From JANWXD01 sp037446115 (GTDB lineage: Bacteria > Acidobacteriota > Terriglobia > Bryobacterales > Bryobacteraceae), in the NCBI GenBank assembly GCA_037446115.1, contig JBBIJF010000020.1, forward strand, positions 1 through 64,000: DNA of 64,000 nucleotides, given 5' to 3'. Positions within the stretch are counted from its first letter, which is position 1. Each line of letters opens with the position of its first letter. Shown here piece by piece: positions 8,281 to 16,815 of the stretch. A model generated the notes under the pieces. The model worked only from the letters and a program-made list of their open reading frames with translations, was not told the origin of the DNA and made no database searches. The position numbers and the translations under genes are program-made.

Positions 8281-9296
8281 CCCGCGGGAGTGAGCCGGGA
8301 CGCCGCTCCCGGTTGGAGATGCGTGCGGTACCAGGCAATGGTTTCGCGGAGGCCCTCCTCGAGGGTGAACCTCGGACGCCACCCCAACAGACGCCGCGCC
8401 TTCGTGCAGTCCAGGGACTGCGCGGGAATCTCATGGCAGGCCTCGTTGAGGATTCGAAGTGGAAGGTGCGTCTTGTCGCATAGCCTCAAGATCAACTCGA
8501 CCATTTCCAAAACGGAGATTGGATGCTCGTGGCCGAAGTTCAGCGCTTGACCAAGTACGTCCGCCCGGGGTAGTGCCTCCGCCAGAAGCAGATAGGCAGC
8601 GACGGCGTCCCGTACGTAAAAGTAATCGCGGATAAACTTACCGTCACTGCGGATGATCGGGGGTTCATCGCGAAGAGCCGAACGGATCGTGCCGGGCACG
8701 ATCCGGTTGTAATTGAGGTCGCCCCCTCCGAACAGGTTGCCGCATCGCGTTATGGCAAGCGGCACGCCGTAAGTATGGTAGTAACTGGCGGCGATCAGTT
8801 CCGCGCAGGACTTGGAAGCATCATAAGGGAAGCGACCTTGCAAAGGCAAGTCTTCCGTGTACGGTAATGCCGACTGCTCCCCGTAAGCCTTATCACTCGA
8901 AGCAACCACCACCCGCTCCACGAGCCCGCGGCACAGCCGGCAGGCCTCCAGCAAATTCCAGGTTCCACGAATATTGGCTTCGAAGGTCGAAACCGGGGAC
9001 CGGCTGGCGCAGCCCACAATGGTCTGGGCGCCCAGGTGAAACACCGTGCTCACTTCGTACTCGTTCAGCGCCCGCAGGAGTACCTGGAGATCCTCCAGTT
9101 CGCCGCGGACGACATGGCAGCGCTCCAGGATCCCTTCCCGTACGAGCCGGCTGGCCGGCACCCAGTCGCGGACCAGGCAAATGACGTTCGCTCCCCGTTG
9201 CAGCAGCTCTTCGACGAGCCAGGAACCCAGTAATCCCGTGGCTCCCGTTACGAAGACGTTGCGGTCCTGCCAGAAGCTCACGGCCAGATCTTCCAA
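8277..9296 (-). CDS. rfbG: NAD-dependent sugar-nucleotide dehydratase, probable CDP-glucose 4,6-dehydratase
   Basis: A 339-residue extended SDR. It has the NAD motif TGATGLLGSW (GxxGxxG at 18-24), an SSDK segment (133-136) and the catalytic YDASK (158-162). The GCASRSPVSTFEANIRGTWN region and the RFIRDYFYVRDA-like stretch are typical of RfbG. It would convert CDP-glucose to CDP-4-keto-6-deoxyglucose. The assignment rests heavily on the immediately upstream gene, a clear glucose-1-phosphate cytidylyltransferase with which it overlaps by 19 bases. It is last in a six-gene minus-strand operon. A GDP- or dTDP-sugar dehydratase is less likely given the partner. Confidence 0.88.
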   Translation of the reverse strand: MEDLAVSFWQDRNVFVTGATGLLGSWLVEELLQRGANVICLVRDWVPASRLVREGILERCHVVRGELEDLQVLLRALNEYEVSTVFHLGAQTIVGCASRSPVSTFEANIRGTWNLLEACRLCRGLVERVVVASSDKAYGEQSALPYTEDLPLQGRFPYDASKSCAELIAASYYHTYGVPLAITRCGNLFGGGDLNYNRIVPGTIRSALRDEPPIIRSDGKFIRDYFYVRDAVAAYLLLAEALPRADVLGQALNFGHEHPISVLEMVELILRLCDKTHLPLRILNEACHEIPAQSLDCTKARRLLGWRPRFTLEEGLRETIAWYRTHLQPGAASRLTPAG

Positions 9297-10048
9297 GGAG
9301 CCTTTCCGGATTGCCAGAGTGCTTCCAAAAGGTGCTTTTCGCGCAATGTATCCATCGGTTGCCAGAAACCTTGGTGGCGGAAGGCCATGAGCTGCCCATC
9401 TGCGGCCAAGCGTTCAAGCGGCTCCCATTCTAAAGCGGTGTCATCCCCCGCAATGTAATCCAGAACCTGCGGCTCGAATACAAAGAAACCTCCGTTGATC
9501 CAACCTTCTCCCGCTTGAGGTTTCTCGGAAAACTCCACCACCTCGTCGCCGTTCAACACCAGACTGCCGAAGCGCGCCGGCGGACGGACGGCCGTTATCG
9601 TGGCCAGCTTGCCGTGCCGGTGGTGAAACGCCACGAGCGCCGTGATGTCAATATCGCCCACGCCATCTCCATAGGTGACCATGAAAGTGCTCTGAGCAAG
9701 CCATGGCCGGAGGCGGAGCAGCCGTCCACCTGTCATGGTCTCCAGGCCGGTGTCAATCAGGCCAACGCGCCAATCCAAGCCGTGCCCGCTCACCAGCTCC
9801 CGGGAGCCATCGCGAAAGTCTACAACATAGTCGCTGTTCAAGATGGCGAAGTTGTGGAAGTATTCCTTGATCATCTCGCCCCTGTAACCACAGGCGATCA
9901 GAAAATCCTTGTAACCGTGGCTTGCATAGATATTCATGATATGCCACAGGATCGGGCGCCCGCCGATTTCGACCATGGGCTTCGGTCGCGTTATCGTTTC
10001 TTCGCTTAACCGAGTTCCTCGGCCGCCTGCGAGAATGACGACTTTCAT
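9278..10048 (-). CDS. rfbF: Glucose-1-phosphate cytidylyltransferase
   Basis: A 256-residue nucleotidyltransferase that makes CDP-glucose from CTP and glucose-1-phosphate. The N-terminal LAGGRGTRL (6-14) and RPKPM (21-25) form the nucleotide-binding loop. MVTYGDGVGDID holds the metal-binding Asp, and the C-terminal INGGFFVFEP and GFWQPMDTLREK are diagnostic of RfbF rather than of dTDP- or UDP-specific relatives. Length equals the family norm. It overlaps the methyltransferase upstream by 4 bases and rfbG downstream by 19, so it is part of one transcript. It commits the operon to a CDP-linked deoxysugar. Confidence 0.96.
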   Translation of the reverse strand: MKVVILAGGRGTRLSEETITRPKPMVEIGGRPILWHIMNIYASHGYKDFLIACGYRGEMIKEYFHNFAILNSDYVVDFRDGSRELVSGHGLDWRVGLIDTGLETMTGGRLLRLRPWLAQSTFMVTYGDGVGDIDITALVAFHHRHGKLATITAVRPPARFGSLVLNGDEVVEFSEKPQAGEGWINGGFFVFEPQVLDYIAGDDTALEWEPLERLAADGQLMAFRHQGFWQPMDTLREKHLLEALWQSGKAPWKIWP

Positions 10049-11325
10049 ACGCCGATCACCTTTGGTTCAGGAATCGGAATCACGAACCGGCCGCCGCACT
10101 GCGCATACTCTCCGAGCTGACCGATGATCTCCGTGGCGAGATTCCAGGCCAGGATGAGGACGTAGTCGGGACGGCGCTCAAACAACGCCGGCACAGGCAG
10201 CACGGGGATGTGCATCCCCGGAGTATACCGGCCCACTTTCCAGGGATTCCGGTCCACGGTGAAAGGCAGAAGTTCCGTACTGATCCCGCAGTAATTCAGG
10301 AGCGTATTGCCTTTGGCGGGCGCGCCGTAGCCCGCCACAGTCTGCCCAAGCACGCGACGAGATTCAAGAAAGGCGCGCAGGGCCACTCGGTTGTCGGCCA
10401 CGGCGGCGGCGAAACGATAATAGAGGCCGACATCTTGCAGCCCCTGGCGCCGTTCTACTTCGGCAAGCGCCACAACCTCCGCTGCATGGCCGCCTGCTGC
10501 GTCGCGCGTTGCGTACATGCGCAGAGAACCACCGTGGACGGGCACCCGCTCGGCGCGCACAATCCGGAGTCCGGCTTCCGCAGCGAGACGCATGAGCGTG
10601 GTGGCGGAATAGTACGAAAGGTGCTCGTGGTAGATGGTGTCGTATTCGAGCCGGGAAATCAGCTCCTTGAGGTGAGGCACCTCCCAGACAACCAGCCCGC
10701 CGTCGGCCAGGAGCCTGGCGCAGCCCCGCAGAAAATCCACGGGATCATCCACGTGGGCGAGTACATTATTGGCCACCACCGCTTTGGCGGGGCCGTAGCG
10801 TTCTCGCAAGCAGTCGGCCAAGTCCGCGTTGAAGAATTCGTCCAGGGTGGGGACTCCGTCAGAACGGGCCTGCTCGGCGATATTCCGCGCGGGCTCCACC
10901 CCCAGCACCTGCACGCCGTGGGCCTGGAACTCCTTCAGAAGACTTCCGTCGTTGCTGGCGATTTCCACAACGAGATCGCGGGTCCCCAGACCGAGCAGCC
11001 CCGTCACGGTACGGGCATACTCGCGGAAGTGGGCGCGCATCGTCTCCGACGTGCCGGTCAGATACACGTAGTGGGAGAAAAGTATTTCCGGAGCCACCAC
11101 GTCCAGCAATTGCACCAAGGAACAGTCCTCGCAGAAGTAGACGTCCAGAGGGAATGTCAGCTCGGCCCCGAACTCTTCTTTCGAGGCAAGAAAGGAATTG
11201 GCCAGAGGCATCTCGCCCAGAGACAAAAACAGGCGCAAACACCCGCTGCCGCAGACCCGGCATGAGGTGCGCTTGCGGCACAAAGCTCCAGTGTTGGAAG
11301 GGGGGAGCGGAGATGAACCCATCAA
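10045..11325 (-). CDS. SAM-dependent sugar C-methyltransferase with N-terminal zinc-binding domain
   Basis: A 426-residue member of the NDP-sugar C-methyltransferase family (TylC3/NovU type). Four cysteines, C22/C25 (CRVCG) and C65/C68 (FCEDC), form the N-terminal zinc site. The SAM-binding motif is VVEIASNDGSLL, followed by the HEHLSYYS active-site stretch and a C-terminal Rossmann-like domain with GYGAPAKGNTLLNYC. Such enzymes methylate C3 or C5 of NDP-4-keto-6-deoxy sugars. Immediately upstream of rfbF and rfbG, it probably acts on CDP-4-keto-6-deoxyglucose or a derivative. Overlaps of 4 bases on each side show tight coupling. Confidence 0.88.
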   Translation of the reverse strand: MMGSSPLPPSNTGALCRKRTSCRVCGSGCLRLFLSLGEMPLANSFLASKEEFGAELTFPLDVYFCEDCSLVQLLDVVAPEILFSHYVYLTGTSETMRAHFREYARTVTGLLGLGTRDLVVEIASNDGSLLKEFQAHGVQVLGVEPARNIAEQARSDGVPTLDEFFNADLADCLRERYGPAKAVVANNVLAHVDDPVDFLRGCARLLADGGLVVWEVPHLKELISRLEYDTIYHEHLSYYSATTLMRLAAEAGLRIVRAERVPVHGGSLRMYATRDAAGGHAAEVVALAEVERRQGLQDVGLYYRFAAAVADNRVALRAFLESRRVLGQTVAGYGAPAKGNTLLNYCGISTELLPFTVDRNPWKVGRYTPGMHIPVLPVPALFERRPDYVLILAWNLATEIIGQLGEYAQCGGRFVIPIPEPKVIGV

Positions 11326-12119
11326 CTGCCTCTGGACATCCTCTGCGGTTCAATCATTCCTGCCTGGACCGCGGACGCCGGGGGCACGTCCAGATGCCGG
11401 CGGCCGTCGCCGAAACGGTAATAGAGGAGATTCCGGATGAATTCCCAACAGGTGGCGGGGCGCACGTGGGAGACGCCCTCTGCGCGCATCAGCGCAAAGA
11501 TATTCATCTCGTATACCGGCAGGCCCATGCGCTTGGCCTTGATCATCACTTCGGCGTCCAGAAACCAGTCTTTGGAACGCAATCTCATGGCCTGAATGTA
11601 CGGGCGCGGGAGGATTTTGGGATTCGCGTTCAAGTCCATCGAACCCAGATCTCCAAAGAGCATGGTCGTCAGAAGGTTATAGATGAAGGACACGACGCGG
11701 CGCATGCGCCCGTCCAGTCGGAACCGCCGCCGCACTTTGAACAGCTTGGGCGTCTTGGCCTTGGCAGCAATTTCATACAGACGCACCACATCCTGCGGGT
11801 GGACCTGGTCATCGACACACATGAAACCAATCCAGCGTCCGCTGCACTGCCGGAGCCCGGTCAGAGCGCCCAGCCCGAAGCCTTGGTTAACTGGCACCGT
11901 AGCCTTGACGACGGGCATGCCTTCGGCGATCAATTCGTCAATGATGGCGCCTGTGCGGTCGGCTGAACCGTTGTCGACGAGCACAAGCTCCAGGGACACA
12001 CCCGCGGCCCGAAATGCCTCGACCAAACGTGTGGCAGTGTCGCGTACGACCGCCTGCTCGTTGTAACAGGGAATCACCAGCGACAGATCGGGTTCCGACA
12101 AGCGCACTGCCTCAGACAT
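11322..12119 (-). CDS. Family 2 glycosyltransferase
   Basis: A 265-residue GT-A glycosyltransferase starting with LSLVIPCYNEQ and VLVDNGSADRT, the nucleotide-binding half of the fold. The usual DXD is replaced by CVDDQ. No transmembrane helix is obvious, so it is cytoplasmic or membrane-associated. It probably transfers a sugar, possibly the operon's own CDP-sugar product, to a lipid-linked or polymer acceptor. It overlaps the SDR gene upstream by 8 bases and the methyltransferase downstream by 4. Donor and acceptor cannot be told from sequence. Confidence 0.85.
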   Translation of the reverse strand: MSEAVRLSEPDLSLVIPCYNEQAVVRDTATRLVEAFRAAGVSLELVLVDNGSADRTGAIIDELIAEGMPVVKATVPVNQGFGLGALTGLRQCSGRWIGFMCVDDQVHPQDVVRLYEIAAKAKTPKLFKVRRRFRLDGRMRRVVSFIYNLLTTMLFGDLGSMDLNANPKILPRPYIQAMRLRSKDWFLDAEVMIKAKRMGLPVYEMNIFALMRAEGVSHVRPATCWEFIRNLLYYRFGDGRRHLDVPPASAVQAGMIEPQRMSRGS

Positions 12120-13113
12120 GGTTTTCCTGCGGAGAAGACTGAGCTAGAAAGTCAACGGTACGGCGGATGCCTTCCTCGACCGCGATAGACGGAGTCCACC
12201 CGGTTAATTCTCTGAGCTTTACATTGGAGATCGGACCGTGCTCCATCTCTTCCTCATATCGGACGGGCAGGGAACCGAATGCAAGCCTCGCCGGAGAAAT
12301 TCCCAGGATGCGGGCCGCGGTTTGTGTGAAGCTTCGTACCGTCGTGAGCTCCCCAGTAACCACATTGACGACCTCGCCGGGCGCCGCCCGCGTCACAGCT
12401 AACCGGATCAGTCCTTCAGCGGCATCCTCCACATACGTGAAGTCTCGTTTCTGAAGACCTTCACTCAGACAGACGGGTTCTGTGGCGGCGGCTGCCTCCA
12501 GCAGGGACGGCAGGAGTCGCCCCCGGTGTTCTCCGGGGCCATAGACGGTCGCCAGCCGCGCCGTCACCCCTCTCAACCGCGTTTCGGCGCAGCAGGCGGC
12601 GAGGGCGCGCGTCCCGGCGAGTTTCGACTTGCCGTACAGCGTCGCAGGATTCTCGCGCGAACTCTCGGTCAGATTGCCGCCAATGGGCCCATACTCGGCC
12701 ACCGAACCCACATGCACGAATTGCACCCACGGCCAGCTTGGGTCGTGGTACTTCGCCGCCGCCCGGGCCACGTGCTGGACCGCGTGGACATTCACGTGAA
12801 GGAACCCGTTTTCCTCGCGTTCCGCACGATCCACACCGTACCCCGCCACGTGGAAGACCACCGCCGGACGGATTTCCTCGCAGACCGCCTCCACAGCCTC
12901 GCGGCACGTCAGATCCACTGGGACGATTCTCCCACAGATACTGTAACGTGTAAAGATCGGCGCTGCCGCATCCGCGTCACGAACCAGCAGAAAGACCTCG
13001 GCGCGGCATGTTGAAAGTCCTCGGGCCACCCAGCGCCCGATGAAGCCCGAGGCTCCCGTGACGGCGACGCGTACCTGCCGGTAGCAGTCTATCAACTCGG
13101 GCGAGAGATTCAT
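12112..13113 (-). CDS. NAD-dependent epimerase/reductase (extended SDR)
   Basis: A 333-residue extended SDR with the Rossmann motif TGASGFIGRW, HVGSVAEYGP and the catalytic YGKSK. RDFTYVEDAAEGLIRL and the C-terminal LTGWTPSIAVEEGIRRTVDF are typical of nucleotide-sugar epimerases or 4-ketoreductases. In this operon it would be the step that reduces or epimerises the CDP-4-keto-6-deoxy sugar after C-methylation. The start at 13113 is preferred to an upstream in-frame codon because it overlaps the preceding stop as ATGA. The exact stereochemistry is unknown. Confidence 0.85.
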   Translation of the reverse strand: MNLSPELIDCYRQVRVAVTGASGFIGRWVARGLSTCRAEVFLLVRDADAAAPIFTRYSICGRIVPVDLTCREAVEAVCEEIRPAVVFHVAGYGVDRAEREENGFLHVNVHAVQHVARAAAKYHDPSWPWVQFVHVGSVAEYGPIGGNLTESSRENPATLYGKSKLAGTRALAACCAETRLRGVTARLATVYGPGEHRGRLLPSLLEAAAATEPVCLSEGLQKRDFTYVEDAAEGLIRLAVTRAAPGEVVNVVTGELTTVRSFTQTAARILGISPARLAFGSLPVRYEEEMEHGPISNVKLRELTGWTPSIAVEEGIRRTVDFLAQSSPQENHV

Positions 13114-15248
13114 GGCGTCCCGTCGGATGCCAAAACGTCCGTCGCTTGCAAAGGACCCGCTTTGACCCGGAATCCCTCGCCGGTGAGAGTGGGCCCTTCC
13201 AAAATCCACACCGGACGGTCCCGGTAGGCCTCAACCACGCGCCGGCGGACTTCGGCGGACCGGTCCCACGCATAAACGGGCGCGGCGGCGCGGAGGTCGA
13301 GCGGATTGTAGACCGCGGCCGAAGCGTAATCAGGGTGGCGGTCTCCGCGAACCAGCACCAGGCTGCGGCTAAAGTTGTATTTTTCGCTCAAGCAGCGGAC
13401 ATCCGGACGCATCGCCTGATAGTGGTGATACTTGTCCACGGCCCTCCACGGGAAATAGTTCACGAGTGCCATCAGCGCCAGAGCTCCCGTCGCGGCCATG
13501 GCCCGGGCGCCGTTGCTCGGCCCCAGAACCTGGCACAGCAGATCCAGTCCGCGTACCGCGAGCACCACACATGGAATCAGCATGAGAAACCAGTAGCGGG
13601 CGCCAAAATCCGGGCCGCCGCTGAAGTAATAAAAGAAGTGCACAGTGAATATTGCGCTGCACAGCGCCAGCATCATCCAGTCAGCAGAGTTGAACCGGCC
13701 CGCGAAAAGAAAAACCGCTACGAGTAACAGCGAGCCGGTGCTCCAGCCGAACAGCTCGATGTTGATCGAGAAGGTGTTCAGATTCGCGTTGATCAAGGCG
13801 TCCAGGGGCGAGTGACCCGGGTTGGGATCTATCGGCCAGCCAAGCCCGCGGTCCGGTCCAAATCCCAGGGCGTTGGAATTGAGTCCGTACCGCTTATCGG
13901 TGTAAGCCATGATCGGGAACTTCAGAGGATCGCCGGTCAGCAGCTGGTTGTAATAGAGCGTCGTGCCTCCGGCCAGCAACCCCGCGGCGGCGTACGCGGC
14001 CAATGCCGGCGGCCGGACAGCCCGGCGAATGGTCTTGACAAGGATCCACGTTCCGCCCAGGAGGCCGAGCGTGAGCCCCTCCAGCGGCCGGATCAGCGCT
14101 GCGAAACCCGTAGCGGCACCGCTCAGAAGACCTCCTCGAACCGCTCCTTGCTGTACCCGTTGCATGCCTAGCGCCACTGCAAGCGCACAAAGAAGGGCTG
14201 CGGTGTGTGTCATAAAGTTCATGCCCATCAACACGTGCCAGGGCGAAGCCGCCAGCAGTAACACACAACGGCGCGCCAGACGTGCGTCATACCGTTTCCG
14301 GATCACCACTGCCGCCAGCAATGTGTTGAGGCCGGCAAGGAGTGGATTCACCAACCACGGGACGCCCAGGGCCATGCCTACCGCCAAGAGTGCCGGCCAG
14401 CCCGGCGGTACGGGGGAAAACCAACGCCCTCCATCCAGATCCATCAGGTCCACGTCAAAGGCTTCCGGGACGGGCGGAGCCGGAAGCGTCAGCCTGCCCG
14501 ACGCAAAATACCGTGCCTGAATGACGTAGGCCACCTCGTCGGGAATGTGGGGATGCCGCTCGTAGGAGACCACGCTGAGAAAGGCGGCGACGAAGGTGAC
14601 CCAGACCGCCGCCCCGAGGACGACCGGGTCTCGGATGGGGCTTACGGAAGCAGGCGGGTCCAGCCATCGCGACAACCGTTCCCGCATCGCAGACAGTTGG
14701 TGCTCGGGAATGCTCCACCCCAGCAGCACCACATTGCCTAGACTCACAGCCTGAAGGAAACCGGCGAAGATCAACTCCACCACATAGCGGCGCACCTGTT
14801 CGGAAACCGTCGCGGCGGTCAGCCAGAACACGGCCGCGATGCCCGCCAACTGCCACCACCGGAAGTGATCTCGCAGCCAATGCCTTACAGCGGCGCAGCG
14901 GCCGCGAAAACCAAGCGCCACGACAATGGTCTGGACGAACACGAACAGCAGGTGCCAGGGCTGATAGGCCAGGATCCAGGTGATCGCACGGTAGTGCTGG
15001 TAGTGCAGGCGCGTGCCCGCATCGATCATTTGAAGACTCACAGCCTGGCCCGTGAGCGCCAGCGCAAACCACAACACGGACTTCCGCCAGGGCGTCCGCC
15101 AAGCCAGGCCCAGGACGACGCCGGCAGCCGCCAAAGAGAACGGCAAACAGATCGCCCCGGTGGGTATGCCTTCAGCGTTCCGAAACCGCGGATCCAGCAG
15201 GGCCCACGCCGCCAAAAGGGCGGAACCGATCCAGAACAATACCCTCAT
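13110..15248 (-). CDS. Polytopic membrane glycosyltransferase (GT39/ArnT-like)
   Basis: About 712 residues with many hydrophobic segments and a soluble C-terminal tail. The first large external loop, HIPDEVAYVIQARYFASG, has the acidic residue pair expected after TM1 in GT-C enzymes. The SPVPPGWPALLAVGMALG segment fits the PMT/ArnT superfamily, which moves sugars from polyprenyl phosphate to acceptors at the periplasmic face. The start at 15248 begins a hydrophobic helix (MRVLFWIGSALLAAWALL); the frame extends 20 residues further but that part is polar and unsupported. It is the first gene of the CDP-sugar operon and overlaps the next by 4 bases. Confidence 0.75.
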   Translation of the reverse strand: MRVLFWIGSALLAAWALLDPRFRNAEGIPTGAICLPFSLAAAGVVLGLAWRTPWRKSVLWFALALTGQAVSLQMIDAGTRLHYQHYRAITWILAYQPWHLLFVFVQTIVVALGFRGRCAAVRHWLRDHFRWWQLAGIAAVFWLTAATVSEQVRRYVVELIFAGFLQAVSLGNVVLLGWSIPEHQLSAMRERLSRWLDPPASVSPIRDPVVLGAAVWVTFVAAFLSVVSYERHPHIPDEVAYVIQARYFASGRLTLPAPPVPEAFDVDLMDLDGGRWFSPVPPGWPALLAVGMALGVPWLVNPLLAGLNTLLAAVVIRKRYDARLARRCVLLLAASPWHVLMGMNFMTHTAALLCALAVALGMQRVQQGAVRGGLLSGAATGFAALIRPLEGLTLGLLGGTWILVKTIRRAVRPPALAAYAAAGLLAGGTTLYYNQLLTGDPLKFPIMAYTDKRYGLNSNALGFGPDRGLGWPIDPNPGHSPLDALINANLNTFSINIELFGWSTGSLLLVAVFLFAGRFNSADWMMLALCSAIFTVHFFYYFSGGPDFGARYWFLMLIPCVVLAVRGLDLLCQVLGPSNGARAMAATGALALMALVNYFPWRAVDKYHHYQAMRPDVRCLSEKYNFSRSLVLVRGDRHPDYASAAVYNPLDLRAAAPVYAWDRSAEVRRRVVEAYRDRPVWILEGPTLTGEGFRVKAGPLQATDVLASDGTP

Positions 15249-15375
15249 AAGCTCGCTTGCCGAATCGCCGGAGCCCGTGATCCGGCCGTCTCGCCCCAGG
15301 CGGGCCACATGGTGCTATTGTGCCCAAATCCTGAGCGGTCAACAAGCGGCTGAGCGCGATGGCATTCCCTCAATG

Positions 15376-15405
15376 TTGACCGGAGAATGGGGGGATTCGT
15401 ACAAT
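15376..15405 (+). promoter_or_regulatory. Sigma-70-type promoter of the cysM operon
   Basis: TTGACC (15376-15381) and TACAAT (15400-15405) are separated by 18 bases. Transcription would begin near 15412, leaving a 20-base leader with GAGGGG before the ATG at 15432. This rules out the in-frame ATG at 15387, which lies between the two boxes. Confidence 0.6.
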
Positions 15406-15431
15406 GGTTGCGAGGGGCGGTTCCTGTTTGC

Positions 15432-16388
15432 ATGCTGCCGGCTGTGGCTCACCCAAAGCTTTCGCGTCCCGCAACGAGCTCGATCCTCGAACAGATCGGC
15501 AACACGCCGCTCGTCCGGCTTGAGAAGATCGCCGCCGACCTGCCGGGCGTCGAAATCTGGGCCAAGGCCGAATTCTTCAACCCGGGCGGCTCGGTCAAGG
15601 ACCGCGCCGGCCTGAGCATGATCCTGGACGGCGAGCGGACGGGCCTGCTCACGCCGGACAAGATCATTCTGGACGCCACCAGTGGCAACACCGGGTTGGC
15701 CTATGCCATGATCGGCGCCATCCGGGGCTACCGCGTGCGCCTCTGCCTGCCGCGGAACGCCTCCGAGGAGCGCAAGCGCATGCTCAAAGCCTACGGCGCC
15801 GAGATGATCTTTACCGACCCGGCGGAAGGCTCCGACGGCGCCATCCGCAAGTGCCGCGAAATCTACGACGCCAACCCGGAACTGTACTTCTATCCGGATC
15901 AGTACAACAACCCGGCGAACTGGAAGGCGCATTACGAGACGACGGCGGTCGAGATTTTGCGGCAGAGCCAGGGAAGGATCACGCATTTCGTGGCCTGCAT
16001 GGGAACGAGCGGCACCTTCGTGGGTACCTCCCGGCGGCTCAAGCGTGAGTTGCCTCAGGTTCGGTGCATCTCCGCCCAGCCTTCTTCCGGCTTCCACGGC
16101 ATGGAGGGTCTCAAACACATGCCCACCGCCATTGTTCCCGGAATCTACGATCCTTCCGTTGCGGACGACAACCTCTGGATCGAAACCGAGGATGCCTACG
16201 CGATGTGCCGGCGCCTGGCGCGGGAGGAGGGATTGCTCGTGGGGATCTCTTCGGGCGCCAACGTGGTGGCCGCCCGCCAAGTCGGCCGGAGACTGGTTGA
16301 GGAAGGCCGGAGCGGTATGATCGTGACGATCCTGCCGGACGGTGCGGCAAAATATTTGAGCGAACCTTTCTGGAATGATTCAGATTGA
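15432..16388 (+). CDS. cysM: Cysteine synthase, CysM type (probably CysO-thiocarboxylate dependent)
   Basis: A 318-residue PLP enzyme. The PLP lysine is K56 in NPGGSVKDRAG, the phosphate loop is TSGNTG (85-ish after DA), and a flexible MGTSGTFVGTSRRLK segment follows. It begins with ILEQIGNTPLVRL, the family N-terminus. Neighbouring genes encode a Mec+ peptidase and a CysO domain, the same trio as Rv1334-Rv1335-Rv1336 in Mycobacterium tuberculosis, where CysM uses O-phosphoserine and the CysO thiocarboxylate. I infer the same reaction here rather than free sulfide. The start at 15432 is set by the promoter at 15376-15405. The stop overlaps the next gene by 14 bases. Confidence 0.9.
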   Translation: MLPAVAHPKLSRPATSSILEQIGNTPLVRLEKIAADLPGVEIWAKAEFFNPGGSVKDRAGLSMILDGERTGLLTPDKIILDATSGNTGLAYAMIGAIRGYRVRLCLPRNASEERKRMLKAYGAEMIFTDPAEGSDGAIRKCREIYDANPELYFYPDQYNNPANWKAHYETTAVEILRQSQGRITHFVACMGTSGTFVGTSRRLKRELPQVRCISAQPSSGFHGMEGLKHMPTAIVPGIYDPSVADDNLWIETEDAYAMCRRLAREEGLLVGISSGANVVAARQVGRRLVEEGRSGMIVTILPDGAAKYLSEPFWNDSD

Positions 16389-16815
16389 AAAGGAAGCCTG
16401 GGAGACGATGGTCGCCCACGCCGAGCGGGCCTATCCGGAAGAGTGCTGCGGCGCCATGCTCGGCACGGCGGACGGAGCCGGTAAAGTGGTCAAGGAGGCC
16501 GTGCCGCTCGAGAACGTCGCCACCGGACCGCGACGCACGCGGTACGAACTGCGCCCCGAGGACCTCCTGCGCGCCGAGCGAGAGGCGCGCCGCCGCGGCA
16601 TGGGCTTGATCGGCATCTATCATTCCCACCCGGATTGCGACGCCTATTTCTCGGAGACCGATCTGAAGAATTCCTGCCCCTGGTACTCGTTCGTGGTGCT
16701 CTCGGTTCGCGGCGGGCGCTTCGATCACGCCAACTGCTGGCTGCCCGACGCCGAGCAGAGCCACGCGGTACGCGAGGAACTCATCTATCCGAATTCAGGA
16801 GCACGCTATGGCTAA
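16375..16815 (+). CDS. mec: JAMM/MPN metallopeptidase, Mec+ type (CysO-cysteine hydrolase)
   Basis: A 146-residue zinc peptidase. The JAMM motif is complete: the upstream Glu in YPEECCG (E22/E23), H83-S-H85, seven residues, then S93-x-x-D96 (SETD). YPEECCGAMLG at the N-terminus is characteristic of the bacterial Mec+ branch. In M. tuberculosis Mec+ releases cysteine from the C-terminal Gly-Gly of the CysO-cysteine adduct. Here it overlaps cysM by 14 bases and the CysO-MoeZ gene by 8, so all three are made together. Because CysO is fused to a following domain, this peptidase may also cut after the internal Gly-Gly. Confidence 0.9.
   Translation: MIQIEKEAWETMVAHAERAYPEECCGAMLGTADGAGKVVKEAVPLENVATGPRRTRYELRPEDLLRAEREARRRGMGLIGIYHSHPDCDAYFSETDLKNSCPWYSFVVLSVRGGRFDHANCWLPDAEQSHAVREELIYPNSGARYG

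Noticed and set aside
15387..15431. Longer cysM start at ATG 15387
   Set aside because: It falls between the -35 (15376) and -10 (15400) boxes and would lie upstream of the transcription start.
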